From: Psychromonas sp. Urea-02u-13
GTDB taxonomy: Bacteria; Pseudomonadota; Gammaproteobacteria; Enterobacterales; Psychromonadaceae
NCBI RefSeq assembly: GCF_002835995.1
Contig: NZ_PJBZ01000069.1
Coordinates: 58,043 to 122,042, forward strand
Length of the DNA: 64,000 nt
Direction of reading: 5' to 3'
Below the pieces are notes generated by a model. That model saw only the letters and a list, made by a program, of their open reading frames with translations, ran no database searches and had not been told where the DNA came from. The translations under genes and the position numbers were made by a program. The stretch's first letter is position 1; each line of letters begins with the position of its first letter. This document shows, piece by piece, positions 46,608 to 55,441 of the stretch.

Positions 46608-47930
46608 TTACTGACTGTTTGCTTTCACTTGATTACGGCCATTGGCTTTTGCGTCATACAAGGCTTGGTCGGCACGTTCAATAAAGTCGCGTGTTGATTC
46701 GGTTACTTTCATTTGTGCAACACCAAAACTCGCGGTTATTTTTAAGTCATTAACAAATGCCTTTGCTTCGATCACTAGGCGTAATTTCTCTGCCATGTGT
46801 ATGGCACTTTTTAAATCACTGTCTTTGCAAATTAAAATAAACTCTTCGCCTCCCCATCGACCTAACTTATCGGCAATACGGATGTTTCTGTAAATAGTTT
46901 GTGAGAAAGCAACAAGAATATCATCCCCTACATTGTGACCATGGGTATCATTTACTTGTTTGAAAAAATCGATATCAATAAAAACAATGCAAAATGGCAT
47001 TTTTTTCTCTATTAATTCAATCCCGCATTGAGAGAAATGTTTACTTAATCCGGCTCGATTGCGTAGTCCTGTTAATACATCACGCTTTGCCATTTTGTCT
47101 ATCTTATCTTTTTCAATCTTCAGCGCATGCATCACATCGAGCAAGCGGGCCTTAGAAAGCTTGGCATTGATTAAACGTATTCGATATAAATTACTTTGCA
47201 AAAGTAAGTAGATGAACGCAGATCCAACCCACATTGCAATCGTGGCAAGGAGCAGGTTTTCTTTGGAAATATAAAAACGCCTAAAAGTGATTTCATGTAA
47301 TAAGACTTCCATTTCGCCGTACTCTACGTAGCCTGATGAAGCTACCTCGATAAGTGACACATTAGCAAACTCATGGCCTTGTAAGTTTTTTGGCAGTTCT
47401 CGTACGCCACTCCACCATGAAGACACATTAAAATCTGTTAATTTAAAATGCTCTCCTTGAGGGCTTTTATTAGGGCTAAATTTTAGTTCATTGACCTTCA
47501 TCGAGTTTTCATCAACTGATAAATCAGTATAGGCAGGGTTATAGTTTCGCAGGTATATACGTAATCGTTGTGGGTCTTTGCCCGTGTAGTCAGCATTTAA
47601 ATAAACTTCTTCGTATTCAGATAGGTCAATCCCCTCTGAGTATTGAAAAACACCGTTTTCATCTTTTGGGGATAAATGAATTTTAAGCTCGCAGTAAGGC
47701 CAGCGGTACTCTGCAACAATGTTACATTTAAAGTAAATACCGTTGTCTCTTTCTTCAACATCAATTGTTGATTCGCCCCCTTGCGCAGCATCACTGACGC
47801 CCTCGATAACATAGGTATCATCGAGTTTAATGGTAAATGTTTTATAGAGGCCGGTTGTGTAGGCAAACAGTAATGCAAAAGTAGTTACTATTAAGACTAC
47901 GAGCGCTGAAAATTTATTGATATATTTCAT
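46608..47930 (-). CDS. Membrane diguanylate cyclase with periplasmic beta-rich sensor
   Basis: The 440-residue protein has a membrane helix near residues 8-29, a periplasmic domain at about 30-220, a second helix near 226-246, a short coiled coil and a GGDEF domain. GGEEF is at 360-364 and the inhibitory RIAD at 351-354. The periplasmic part (DDTYVIEGVSDAAQGG start, then ISLIEV-like strands around FANVSLIEVASSG) looks like a beta-sandwich of the galactose-binding type, so sugar sensing is possible but not proven. It is convergent with metC and upstream of the copper operon on the other strand. Confidence 0.88.
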   Translation of the reverse strand: MKYINKFSALVVLIVTTFALLFAYTTGLYKTFTIKLDDTYVIEGVSDAAQGGESTIDVEERDNGIYFKCNIVAEYRWPYCELKIHLSPKDENGVFQYSEGIDLSEYEEVYLNADYTGKDPQRLRIYLRNYNPAYTDLSVDENSMKVNELKFSPNKSPQGEHFKLTDFNVSSWWSGVRELPKNLQGHEFANVSLIEVASSGYVEYGEMEVLLHEITFRRFYISKENLLLATIAMWVGSAFIYLLLQSNLYRIRLINAKLSKARLLDVMHALKIEKDKIDKMAKRDVLTGLRNRAGLSKHFSQCGIELIEKKMPFCIVFIDIDFFKQVNDTHGHNVGDDILVAFSQTIYRNIRIADKLGRWGGEEFILICKDSDLKSAIHMAEKLRLVIEAKAFVNDLKITASFGVAQMKVTESTRDFIERADQALYDAKANGRNQVKANSQ

Positions 47931-48081
47931 GTAGTTCCCTTTATTTCATCATTTATAATAAATAAACAAGTGACGGACTGCCAAGATATTGAGAAAAATA
48001 TCGTATGTATAGTGCTTTAAATTTATAAAGTTAGGTGTGTTTTTTGTTGTTCTTTTTTCTTGTTTTTTTTTGTACTTTTGT

Positions 48082-48112
48082 TTGACCCTGCCCCTAGGGG
48101 AAGCATTAACAT
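48082..48112 (+). promoter_or_regulatory. MerR-type metal-responsive promoter of the cus-like operon
   Basis: A -35 (TTGACC, 48082-48087) and -10 (TAACAT, 48107-48112) are separated by 19 bases, longer than normal. The spacer holds CTGCCCCTAGGGGAAG, a palindrome with one mismatch pair. This overlong spacer with a central palindrome is the hallmark of promoters activated by MerR-family proteins such as CueR. The regulator gene is not in this window. A 79-codon frame crossing this site is not annotated. Confidence 0.7.
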
Positions 48113-48184
48113 TGTTTCATTCTCATTTTTTCAATGATTGTTTTTTAATTCTTGAAAGCTCACTTTTAGAATCTGACGTTTACA

Positions 48185-48520
48185 ATGAAACGATTTATCA
48201 CCTTATTACTAATGGTTACAACATTACTTACTTTTACCCAAAAAGTGATGGCTGTTGCACCTCTATTAGAAGGTGAAACGCAATCAATGCAACATTGTAA
48301 TATGCAAGAGATGGTAGATGATTCCGGTTGTGTGGAAGCGATGTCGGGCATGGAAAACTGCCAAAATGATTGTGAAATGATGAATGTTGGTGTATTAAAT
48401 TTTATTGAACATCAACAACTGCTCTCGTTTGATGTTTCACTACAGCGCTATGAGCGCCTCAAACTTTCCCCAAGTTACTCTATTTTCGAAACCTTATACC
48501 GTCCTCCCTTTGTAAGTTAA
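48185..48520 (+). CDS. Small secreted Met/Cys/His-rich protein of the copper operon
   Basis: The 111-residue protein has a signal peptide (MKRFITLLLMVTTLLTFTQK, cut near residue 23) and a middle rich in Met, Cys and His (HCNMQEM, CVEAMSGMENCQNDCEMM), which suggests binding of Cu(I) or Ag(I). The end YRPPFVS is shared, as far as I recall, with small proteins ahead of CusCBA-type operons in related marine bacteria. It is the first gene after the MerR-type promoter, about 70 bases downstream, and probably acts as a periplasmic metal buffer. Confidence 0.75.
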   Translation: MKRFITLLLMVTTLLTFTQKVMAVAPLLEGETQSMQHCNMQEMVDDSGCVEAMSGMENCQNDCEMMNVGVLNFIEHQQLLSFDVSLQRYERLKLSPSYSIFETLYRPPFVS

Positions 48521-48625
48521 TTCTCTTCAGCACCGATCTATTTATTTATCTATTTATCGATCAGATCAAACGAATTAATTATTGTTCCTATTGGAAAACT
48601 CCTCTTGGAAAACAAAGGAAAAGAG

Positions 48626-49885
48626 ATGAAAATTTCTATTTTACTGCTGTTTTTATTAATAACAGTGACTGCTAAAGCATCGCCCTTAACACTGCAAGAT
48701 GCACTGAAAACCGCACTTGATAACGATCCTGCTCAACAAATATATCAGGCGCAACAAGCCTCGCTGATTGCCCAAGGTAAATTCAGTGCCACACTCGCCG
48801 ATCCGATGATAAAACTAGGTATGGCGAATATGCCTACTGACAGTTTTTCGTTAGATAGCGACCCGATGACGCAGCTTAGTGTCGGTATTTCTCAACAATT
48901 TAACCGCGGCGATACTCGTAACATCAGCCAACAGGGTTTTAATTTACAGTCGGAAGTGGCTGGTTTTCAAGGTGAAGACAGGCGTTTGATGGTCAAGCAA
49001 ACGGTACGTAATTTATGGTTTAGCATTCTTTTTATTGAAAAATCAAAACAACTTGTGACTGAAAAAAAACGCTTGTTCAACAGTTTTTATCAGGATTTGT
49101 CGTCACAATTTAGCCTGGGTCTGGCTGATAACGAAGACTTAATCACCGCTGAAATTGAGCTAGGCCAGTTCGATGAAAAAATTGCTAAATTGAAACAGCA
49201 ATCTTTAGCATATCGAAGTTTGTTAAGTGAATGGATTGGCGCGCTTGCTTATCAAGCTCTACAAACAAAAGTGCCCGATTGGGCGGAGACATTAACCTAT
49301 ATTAACGCCAGTGAAGCGTTGAACTATCAACATTACTCACTGTTAATGAATCACCCTAAAGTAAAGGCACTCAATCAGAATGTATTAGTTGCGGATAGTA
49401 ATGTTGAATTAGCCAAGCAAGATTACAAACCCAGCTTTAAAGTCGAATTAGGTTACGGTCATCGTTTATCTGAGACGGACAATGGTGAGCCTCGTGCTGA
49501 CCTATTAAGTGGTTTTCTGTCTATGGATATCCCATTGTTTACCGATCAACGCCAAGACCAAAAGATGATTTCAGCACAACATAATAAAGGCCAAAAGCAA
49601 GCGGAGCATCGTTTGTTAATACGTCAACTTAATGCGCAACTCAATGCAGAAATTGTTAATTATCAGCAACTAGTTTCCCGCCAAAACCGTTACCAAGATA
49701 GCTTACTCAAACAAGCCAAATTGCATGCTCAAATTTTAGAGCAAAGCTATCAGTCTAATACTCGTCCATTTAAAGAAGTGATTCAGGCTTACATTCATGA
49801 ATTGAATCTCTCTATTGAATATCAGCAACTCTATTTTGATGGTCTGAAAAGTCTAACCAATATTCGTTACTTTCAGGCACTTTAA
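48626..49885 (+). CDS. CusC-like outer-membrane efflux protein (TolC family)
   Basis: The 419-residue protein with signal peptide (MKISILLLFLLITVTAKA) shows the TolC-family coiled-coil repeat: LTLQDALKTALDNDPAQQ in the first half and LNQNVLVADSNVELAKQDYKPSF in the second. It would form the outer-membrane channel of a tripartite metal exporter. The ATG at 48626 is chosen over TTG at 48605 because AGGAAAA is just upstream and the signal peptide then starts cleanly. CusB-like gene follows after 9 bases. Confidence 0.88.
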   Translation: MKISILLLFLLITVTAKASPLTLQDALKTALDNDPAQQIYQAQQASLIAQGKFSATLADPMIKLGMANMPTDSFSLDSDPMTQLSVGISQQFNRGDTRNISQQGFNLQSEVAGFQGEDRRLMVKQTVRNLWFSILFIEKSKQLVTEKKRLFNSFYQDLSSQFSLGLADNEDLITAEIELGQFDEKIAKLKQQSLAYRSLLSEWIGALAYQALQTKVPDWAETLTYINASEALNYQHYSLLMNHPKVKALNQNVLVADSNVELAKQDYKPSFKVELGYGHRLSETDNGEPRADLLSGFLSMDIPLFTDQRQDQKMISAQHNKGQKQAEHRLLIRQLNAQLNAEIVNYQQLVSRQNRYQDSLLKQAKLHAQILEQSYQSNTRPFKEVIQAYIHELNLSIEYQQLYFDGLKSLTNIRYFQAL

Positions 49886-49894
49886 GGAAAAATT

Positions 49895-51352
49895 ATGCGC
49901 TATTTATTAATATTATTAGTGGGTGTCATTATCGGTTTTTCATCCAGCCAGAGTGAAAAATTAACAAACCTATTCGTAGGAGAGGTGGGCAATAGTGAGC
50001 CAGAGGTTCTGTATTGGGTTGCGCCGATGGACGCTAATTATCGTCGCGATAAACCCGGTCAATCGCCAATGGGTATGGATTTAGTCCCTGTGTATGCGCA
50101 GGCTGAAAAAGCACAACCGAAAATACTCTATTGGGTTGCACCGATGGATGCGAATTATCGCCGCGATAAACCCGGTCAATCGCCAATGGGTATGGATTTA
50201 GTCCCTGTTTATGAAGATAGTGGTGCGGATGATGAAGCGGGTACGGTTAAAATATCTGCTACGGTTGAAAACAATTTAGGCGTACGTACTGCAGTGGTTA
50301 AGAAAGCAGACTTTAACCTGTCGATTAAAAGCTTAGGCAGTGTGCAAGCCAATGAAGATGCGTTATGGCAGATAAACAGCCGTGTTTCAGGTTGGATAGA
50401 AAAGTTATATGTAAAATCAGTGGGCACTCAAGTGCAAAAAGGGCAAAAATTATATGCGCTTTATTCGCCTGAATTAGTCAAAGCGCAGGAATCTCTATTT
50501 AATGCCATTAAGCTTAATCGTGGCACATTAGTGCAATCGTCTAAAGCCAGATTACGCGCGCTAGGGGTCAGCAATCAACAAATAAAACAGATTGTTAAAA
50601 CTAATAAAGTACTTCAACGTATCACAGTCTACGCGCCACAAAAGGGCACGATATCGGCGTTAACAGTTAACGAAGGGGCATTTATCTCTCCGGCGACCAC
50701 TGTGGTAAAAGCGGTTAATTTAGATACCGTTTGGGTTGATTTTGAGGTGTTTGCGGCCCAAGTTTCATTAATCAAATTAAATGATGTTGCTAGTATGACC
50801 TTGGATTATTTCCCCGGGCAATCATGGCAAGGAAAAGTGGATTTTATCTATCCTGAAATGAGTGCTAGCAACCGTACCTTACGCGTGCGCCTGCAATTTG
50901 ATAACCCTACCGCGCAACTCAAACCTAATATGTTTGCCAGTGTCACCTTAACACCTACTATGACGGAGCCTCGTCTGCAAATTCCACGTGAAGCGGTTAT
51001 CTATGCGGGTAATATGAACCGTGTGGTATTAGCGCTTGGAGAAGGGAAATTTAGGTCGGTATTAGTGAAGGTGGGATTAGAAAGCGCAGGCCTTGCGGGT
51101 AATAGTGTCGTGGAGATTATTTCTGGTCTTGAAGAAGGGCAAAAAGTGGTGACCTCTGCACAGTTTTTATTAGATAGTGAATCAAGTATTAGTGCTGATT
51201 TTGAGCGTATGTTAGAGGTTCAGAAGCAACAAGAAGCTGAAGTGCAATATGATCCTAATCAAGAGGATGAAGATTTAGATTGGTTAGATCTTGGTATGCA
51301 GGATGATAAAGAAACTCGCGCTAGCATGGTAACTCAAGTGGTGATCCTATGA
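49895..51352 (+). CDS. CusB-like adaptor with duplicated heavy-metal-binding domain
   Basis: The 485-residue periplasmic membrane-fusion protein links pump and channel. After the N-terminal anchor come two identical 29-residue metal-binding modules, residues 39-67 and 78-106 (each with YWVAPMDANYRRDKPGQSPM, then GMDLVPVY). Most CusB-type proteins carry one. Lipoyl/barrel-sandwich and beta-barrel domains follow (QINSRVSGWIEKLYVKS; YAPQKGTISALTVNEGAF). The acidic C-terminus has no CusF-like domain. It overlaps the next gene by 4 bases. Confidence 0.92.
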   Translation: MRYLLILLVGVIIGFSSSQSEKLTNLFVGEVGNSEPEVLYWVAPMDANYRRDKPGQSPMGMDLVPVYAQAEKAQPKILYWVAPMDANYRRDKPGQSPMGMDLVPVYEDSGADDEAGTVKISATVENNLGVRTAVVKKADFNLSIKSLGSVQANEDALWQINSRVSGWIEKLYVKSVGTQVQKGQKLYALYSPELVKAQESLFNAIKLNRGTLVQSSKARLRALGVSNQQIKQIVKTNKVLQRITVYAPQKGTISALTVNEGAFISPATTVVKAVNLDTVWVDFEVFAAQVSLIKLNDVASMTLDYFPGQSWQGKVDFIYPEMSASNRTLRVRLQFDNPTAQLKPNMFASVTLTPTMTEPRLQIPREAVIYAGNMNRVVLALGEGKFRSVLVKVGLESAGLAGNSVVEIISGLEEGQKVVTSAQFLLDSESSISADFERMLEVQKQQEAEVQYDPNQEDEDLDWLDLGMQDDKETRASMVTQVVIL

Positions 51353-54300
51353 TTGCTAAGGTTATTCATTGGTCGATAAAAAATCGTGTTTTAGTCTTGC
51401 TGATGACACTTGCCATTGTGGCTTATGGTGTATTTTCATTACAGAAAACACCGATAGATGCGATTCCTGACTTGTCTGATGTGCAGGTGATTATAAAAAC
51501 GTCTTACCCCGGTCAAGCGCCACAAGTGGTGGAAGATCAGGTGACTTACCCATTAACCACTGCAATGCTCAGTGTACCGGGTGCAAAAACAGTACGCGGT
51601 TACTCCTTTTTTGGTGATTCTTACGTCTATATTATTTTTGATGACAATACCGATATGTACTGGGCGCGCTCACGTGTTTTAGAGTATTTATCGCAGGTAG
51701 CACCTGATTTGCCGCCACAAGCGCGCTCTGCTTTAGGGCCTGATGCCACCGGTGTTGGCTGGATATTTAGTTATGCATTAGTCGATAAAAGCGGCAAACA
51801 TGATTTAAGTGAACTGCGCAGTTTACAAGATTGGTTCCTTAAATTTGAATTACAAACCGTGCCCGGTGTGTCGGAAGTAGCGACTGTCGGCGGCATGGTT
51901 AAGCAGTATCAAGTCCGTGTTGATCCCAATAAATTACGCGCTTATAACATATCGTTAACGCAAATTAGCACGGCAATAAAAAATGCCAATCAAGAGTCTG
52001 GTGCCAGTGTTATTGAGATGGCAGAAGCGGAATACATGGTGCGTACTTCGGGTTACATATCTTCAATTAAAGACTTAAGATCAATACCGCTACAAGTGAA
52101 TGAACGAGGCACGCCACTGTTATTAGATGATGTTGCTGAAATTCGTTTAGGGCCACAGATGCGCCGTGGAATCACTGAGCTTAATGGTGAAGGTGAAGTG
52201 GTCAGTGGTGTGATTGTGATGCGTTTTGGTGAAAATGCACAGGCAGTGATTGAAGCGGTAAAAGATAAACTTAATGAACTACAAAAAAGCTTACCCGACG
52301 GTGTTGAAATCATTCCAACCTACGATCGCTCTGAACTCATTAACTCTGCCGTAGAAAACCTTTTTGATAAGTTATTAGAAGAGTTTATTGTGGTTATCTT
52401 GGTCTGTGCTGCCTTTTTATTCCATTTCCGCTCATCATTAGTGGTATTACTCAGTTTACCTGTGGGTATCTTTGTAGCCTTCATCATTATGTCGTGGCAA
52501 GGCCTTAATGCCAATATTATGTCCTTGGGTGGTATCGCAATAGCGATTGGTGCGATGGTTGATGGCGCGATTGTGATGATTGAAAATGTACATAAACACA
52601 TGGAGAAAACCACCTTAACCGATGAAAACCGTTGGCAAGTGATTGCTAAAGCGGCGACAGAAGTGGGTCCGGCACTCTTTTTCTCGTTGTTGATCATTAC
52701 TTTCAGTTTCTTACCCGTTTTTGCCTTAGAAGGGCAATCAGGCAAGATGTTTTCACCGCTCGCGTTTACTAAAACCTATGCGATGGCGGCCTCTGCTGGG
52801 TTAGCGATCACCTTGATTCCGGTATTAATGGGCTATTTTATTCGCGGGAAAGTATTACCTGAACATAAAAATCCGCTTAATCGATTAGTCATCGCCATTT
52901 ATAAACCTTTTTTAACCTTTAGTTTACGTTTTCCTAAACTGCTTATTGGTTTCGCTTTATGTTTGTTAGCTGTTGGATTTTATCCTGTGACTAAAATTGG
53001 TAGTGAGTTTATTCCGCCATTGGATGAAGGGGATCTCATGTATATGCCCACCACTTATCCAGGTATCTCTATCGGTAAAGCGCGCCAATTATTACAGCAA
53101 ACTAATAAACTCATTAAAACCGTCCCTGAAGTGCATACGGTATGGGGAAAAATTGGCCGCGCTGAAACCGCTACGGATCCTGCGCCACTGACCATGATTG
53201 AAACGGTGATTCAGTTCAAGCCACAAAGTGAATGGCGCGAGGGCATGACAAAGGAAAAAATAAAACAGGAGCTGGATAGCCTTATTCAATTTCCCGGGCT
53301 CACTAATGCATGGGTGATGCCCATTAAAACCCGTATTGATATGTTAGCGACAGGCATTAAAACGCCTATCGGTATCAAGATTGCCGGTGGCGATTTAGTG
53401 GAGATTGAAAAAATAGGTAAACAAGTCGAGAGAATATTAAAAGATGTTGAAGGCACGGCTTCTGTTTATGCCGAGCGTGTTACCGGTGGTCGTTATGTCA
53501 AAGTGGATATCGACCGTGAAAAAGCGGGCCGTTATGGGCTTAATATTAAAGAGATTCAACAGTTGGTGGCAGTGGCAATTGGAGGCCAAAATATCACCGA
53601 AACGATTGAGGGCTTAGAGCGTTACCCGGTTAATTTACGTTATCCGAATGATTATCGTGATTCATTAACCGCGCTTAAAGCATTACCGATTGTTACCCCA
53701 TCAAAAATGACTATTAGCTTAAATGATGTAGCAAATGTGTATGTTGAAGCGGGCGCACCAATGATAAAAACCGAGAATGCGCGCTTAAATGGTTGGATAT
53801 TTGTTGATATTGAAAATCGTGATTTAGGCTCTTACGTTAACGATGCTAAAAAAGTGGTCAGTGAGCAATTAGTACTTCCTGCGGGTTATTCGCTGGTCTG
53901 GTCTGGTCAATATGAATATATGGAAAAGGCCAATGCGCGGTTAGCCAAAGTGATTCCGGTGACCATTGTCATTATTATTATTTTGCTCTACTTAGCCTTT
54001 AGGCGTGTAGGGGAAGTGTTACTGATTTTATCAACCCTGCCTTTTGCATTAATGGGCGGTATTTGGTTGATGTTCCTGCTTAACTTCAACTTTTCTATTG
54101 CGGTGGGAGTTGGTTTTATTGCCCTTGCAGGGGTCTCAATTGAGATTGGCGTGATCATGTTGCTCTATTTAAACCAGTCATTAGAAGCGAAGAAACAGCA
54201 ACGTTTTGCGCATTTTAATGTTGATGACTTACGTGATGCGGTGATGGAAGGTGCAGGGCTACGTGTACGTCCGGTGATGATGACGGTTGCCACTGTGGTA

Positions 54301-54492
54301 ATTGGTTTAGTGCCGATTATGATTGGAGAAGGTACGGGGTCTGAAGTGATGCAACGTATCGCCACACCTATGGTCGGCGGCATGGTGAGCGCGATTGTTT
54401 TAACCCTATTAATATTGCCTGCTGTTTATTTTCAATGGAAAAAAATCAGTATGCGTAAACAGTTTATTGCCAATAACCAAATAACCAAATAG
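51349..54492 (+). CDS. CusA-family heavy-metal RND efflux pump
   Basis: The 1047-residue proton-driven pump belongs to the HME subgroup of RND transporters that export Cu(I)/Ag(I). Typical are the start IHWSIKNRVLVLLMTLAIVA, TPIDAIPDLSDVQVIIKT, the proton-relay segment AIAIGAMVDGAIVMIENVHK and GSEFIPPLDEGDLMYMPTT. Twelve membrane helices and two large periplasmic loops are expected. Its ATG overlaps the cusB-like stop (ATGA). The metal is inferred from the Met-rich neighbours. Co/Zn/Cd export is less likely. Confidence 0.94.
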   Translation: MIAKVIHWSIKNRVLVLLMTLAIVAYGVFSLQKTPIDAIPDLSDVQVIIKTSYPGQAPQVVEDQVTYPLTTAMLSVPGAKTVRGYSFFGDSYVYIIFDDNTDMYWARSRVLEYLSQVAPDLPPQARSALGPDATGVGWIFSYALVDKSGKHDLSELRSLQDWFLKFELQTVPGVSEVATVGGMVKQYQVRVDPNKLRAYNISLTQISTAIKNANQESGASVIEMAEAEYMVRTSGYISSIKDLRSIPLQVNERGTPLLLDDVAEIRLGPQMRRGITELNGEGEVVSGVIVMRFGENAQAVIEAVKDKLNELQKSLPDGVEIIPTYDRSELINSAVENLFDKLLEEFIVVILVCAAFLFHFRSSLVVLLSLPVGIFVAFIIMSWQGLNANIMSLGGIAIAIGAMVDGAIVMIENVHKHMEKTTLTDENRWQVIAKAATEVGPALFFSLLIITFSFLPVFALEGQSGKMFSPLAFTKTYAMAASAGLAITLIPVLMGYFIRGKVLPEHKNPLNRLVIAIYKPFLTFSLRFPKLLIGFALCLLAVGFYPVTKIGSEFIPPLDEGDLMYMPTTYPGISIGKARQLLQQTNKLIKTVPEVHTVWGKIGRAETATDPAPLTMIETVIQFKPQSEWREGMTKEKIKQELDSLIQFPGLTNAWVMPIKTRIDMLATGIKTPIGIKIAGGDLVEIEKIGKQVERILKDVEGTASVYAERVTGGRYVKVDIDREKAGRYGLNIKEIQQLVAVAIGGQNITETIEGLERYPVNLRYPNDYRDSLTALKALPIVTPSKMTISLNDVANVYVEAGAPMIKTENARLNGWIFVDIENRDLGSYVNDAKKVVSEQLVLPAGYSLVWSGQYEYMEKANARLAKVIPVTIVIIIILLYLAFRRVGEVLLILSTLPFALMGGIWLMFLLNFNFSIAVGVGFIALAGVSIEIGVIMLLYLNQSLEAKKQQRFAHFNVDDLRDAVMEGAGLRVRPVMMTVATVVIGLVPIMIGEGTGSEVMQRIATPMVGGMVSAIVLTLLILPAVYFQWKKISMRKQFIANNQITK

Positions 54493-54498
54493 TTAACG

Positions 54499-54570
54499 AC
54501 ATAACTATTTACATAACTAATTACATAACTAAATACATAGCTAAATACATAATTAAATACATAACTAAAT
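54499..54570 (+). repeat. Six-copy 12-bp tandem repeat (ACATAACTAAAT)
   Basis: Six near-identical 12-base units run from 54499 to 54570 in the gap between the pump gene and the cytochrome b562-like gene. Units differ at one or two positions. It could change length by slippage and alter the spacing or RNA structure ahead of the next gene. Confidence 0.9.
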
Positions 54571-54599
54571 AACTCAGTAAATTTGAAAAGGATAAACAG

Positions 54600-55277
54600 A
54601 TGAACATGAAAAAAACAAAACTAGCATTAGCGTTAACAGGCGCACTTTTTTTAACGCTACCCGTGAGCCAAGTTTTTGCACATGAAAAACATTGTGATAT
54701 CAAAGAGACACAACTTGGTGAAACAATGAAACACATAAAAAGTGAGTTACGTGCTTATGTTAAAGGTTTCAAAAAAGATGACGCTAATAAAATGCAAAAA
54801 CATGCTTTAGAGTTAATTAAATTAACTGAGCGAGCGATCAATGAAACACCTATGAAAATAAAAATGATGGGTCATGAAGGAATGCCTAACATGGAAGGTA
54901 TGGACCATAGCAAAATGGAGATGGCTGACATGAAAGGCATGGACCATAGCAAAATGGATATGGCTGACATGAAAGGTATGGACCATAGCAAAATGGACAT
55001 GGCTGACATGAAAGACATGGATCATAGCAAAATGGACCATGGCGATATGAAGTTAAGTAGTCCTGAACACGATATGTCTAAAATGCCCTCTATGAAAGGT
55101 ATGAGTGCTGAGCAACACCATCAACATATGATGTACATGCAAGGTATGCAGCAGTTAAAAGCGCTATTTGAAACATTAGCCAACACATCGGAAAAAAATG
55201 AAATAAAACAAACGTTAGGCGAAATTAAAGAACACAGTAAAAAAAGCCATCAACAATATCGCTTAGATTGTAGTTAA
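54600..55277 (+). CDS. Exported cytochrome b562-like protein with Met/His-rich copper-type repeats
   Basis: The 225-residue protein has a signal peptide cut after VFA (residue 27). Residues 33-85 and 170-221 match the two halves of the cytochrome b562 four-helix bundle. M43 (ETMKHIKSEL) and H217 (KKSHQQYR) align with the heme-ligating Met7 and His102 of E. coli b562. Between them lies an insert of about 80 residues with 13-residue repeats of the form GMDHSKMDMADMK, rich in Met, His and Asp. C32 and C224 could form a disulfide. It probably buffers or delivers Cu(I)/Ag(I) in the periplasm as the last gene of the operon. Confidence 0.82.
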   Translation: MNMKKTKLALALTGALFLTLPVSQVFAHEKHCDIKETQLGETMKHIKSELRAYVKGFKKDDANKMQKHALELIKLTERAINETPMKIKMMGHEGMPNMEGMDHSKMEMADMKGMDHSKMDMADMKGMDHSKMDMADMKDMDHSKMDHGDMKLSSPEHDMSKMPSMKGMSAEQHHQHMMYMQGMQQLKALFETLANTSEKNEIKQTLGEIKEHSKKSHQQYRLDCS

Positions 55278-55406
55278 TCCAAGTGCCTGTGAACCTTGTT
55301 TGATCAAACAGGCTGAAATGCGTCATTCTGGTTTAGATGTTTTTACTTTATTAACCATCTACTCCAGAGTTATCGTATTTTACGCAGCAGTATATTAACT
55401 ATCTTG

Positions 55407-55435
55407 AAATGCCTCCTGATAAAGAGGGGGCATTT
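55407..55435. terminator. Terminator-like hairpin between copper operon and kinase gene
   Basis: AAATGCC pairs with GGCATTT with further partial pairing (TCCT/AGAG-GG) inside, followed by TATTCTTTT. It lies between convergent transcripts and may end both. A second palindrome, TGTTTGATCAAACA, lies near 55297-55310. Confidence 0.6.
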
Positions 55436-55441
55436 ATTCTT

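Noticed and set aside
48037..48276. 79-codon frame across the start of the copper operon
   Set aside because: It spans the MerR-type promoter and overlaps the better-supported small secreted protein gene in another frame.
54499..54570. CRISPR-like array
   Set aside because: Units are 12 bases and directly adjacent, with no spacers and no cas genes. It is a simple tandem repeat.
54822..55040. 72-codon minus-strand frame over the Met/His repeats
   Set aside because: It is the antisense of the repeat units of the b562-like gene, with regular codon periodicity on the sense strand.
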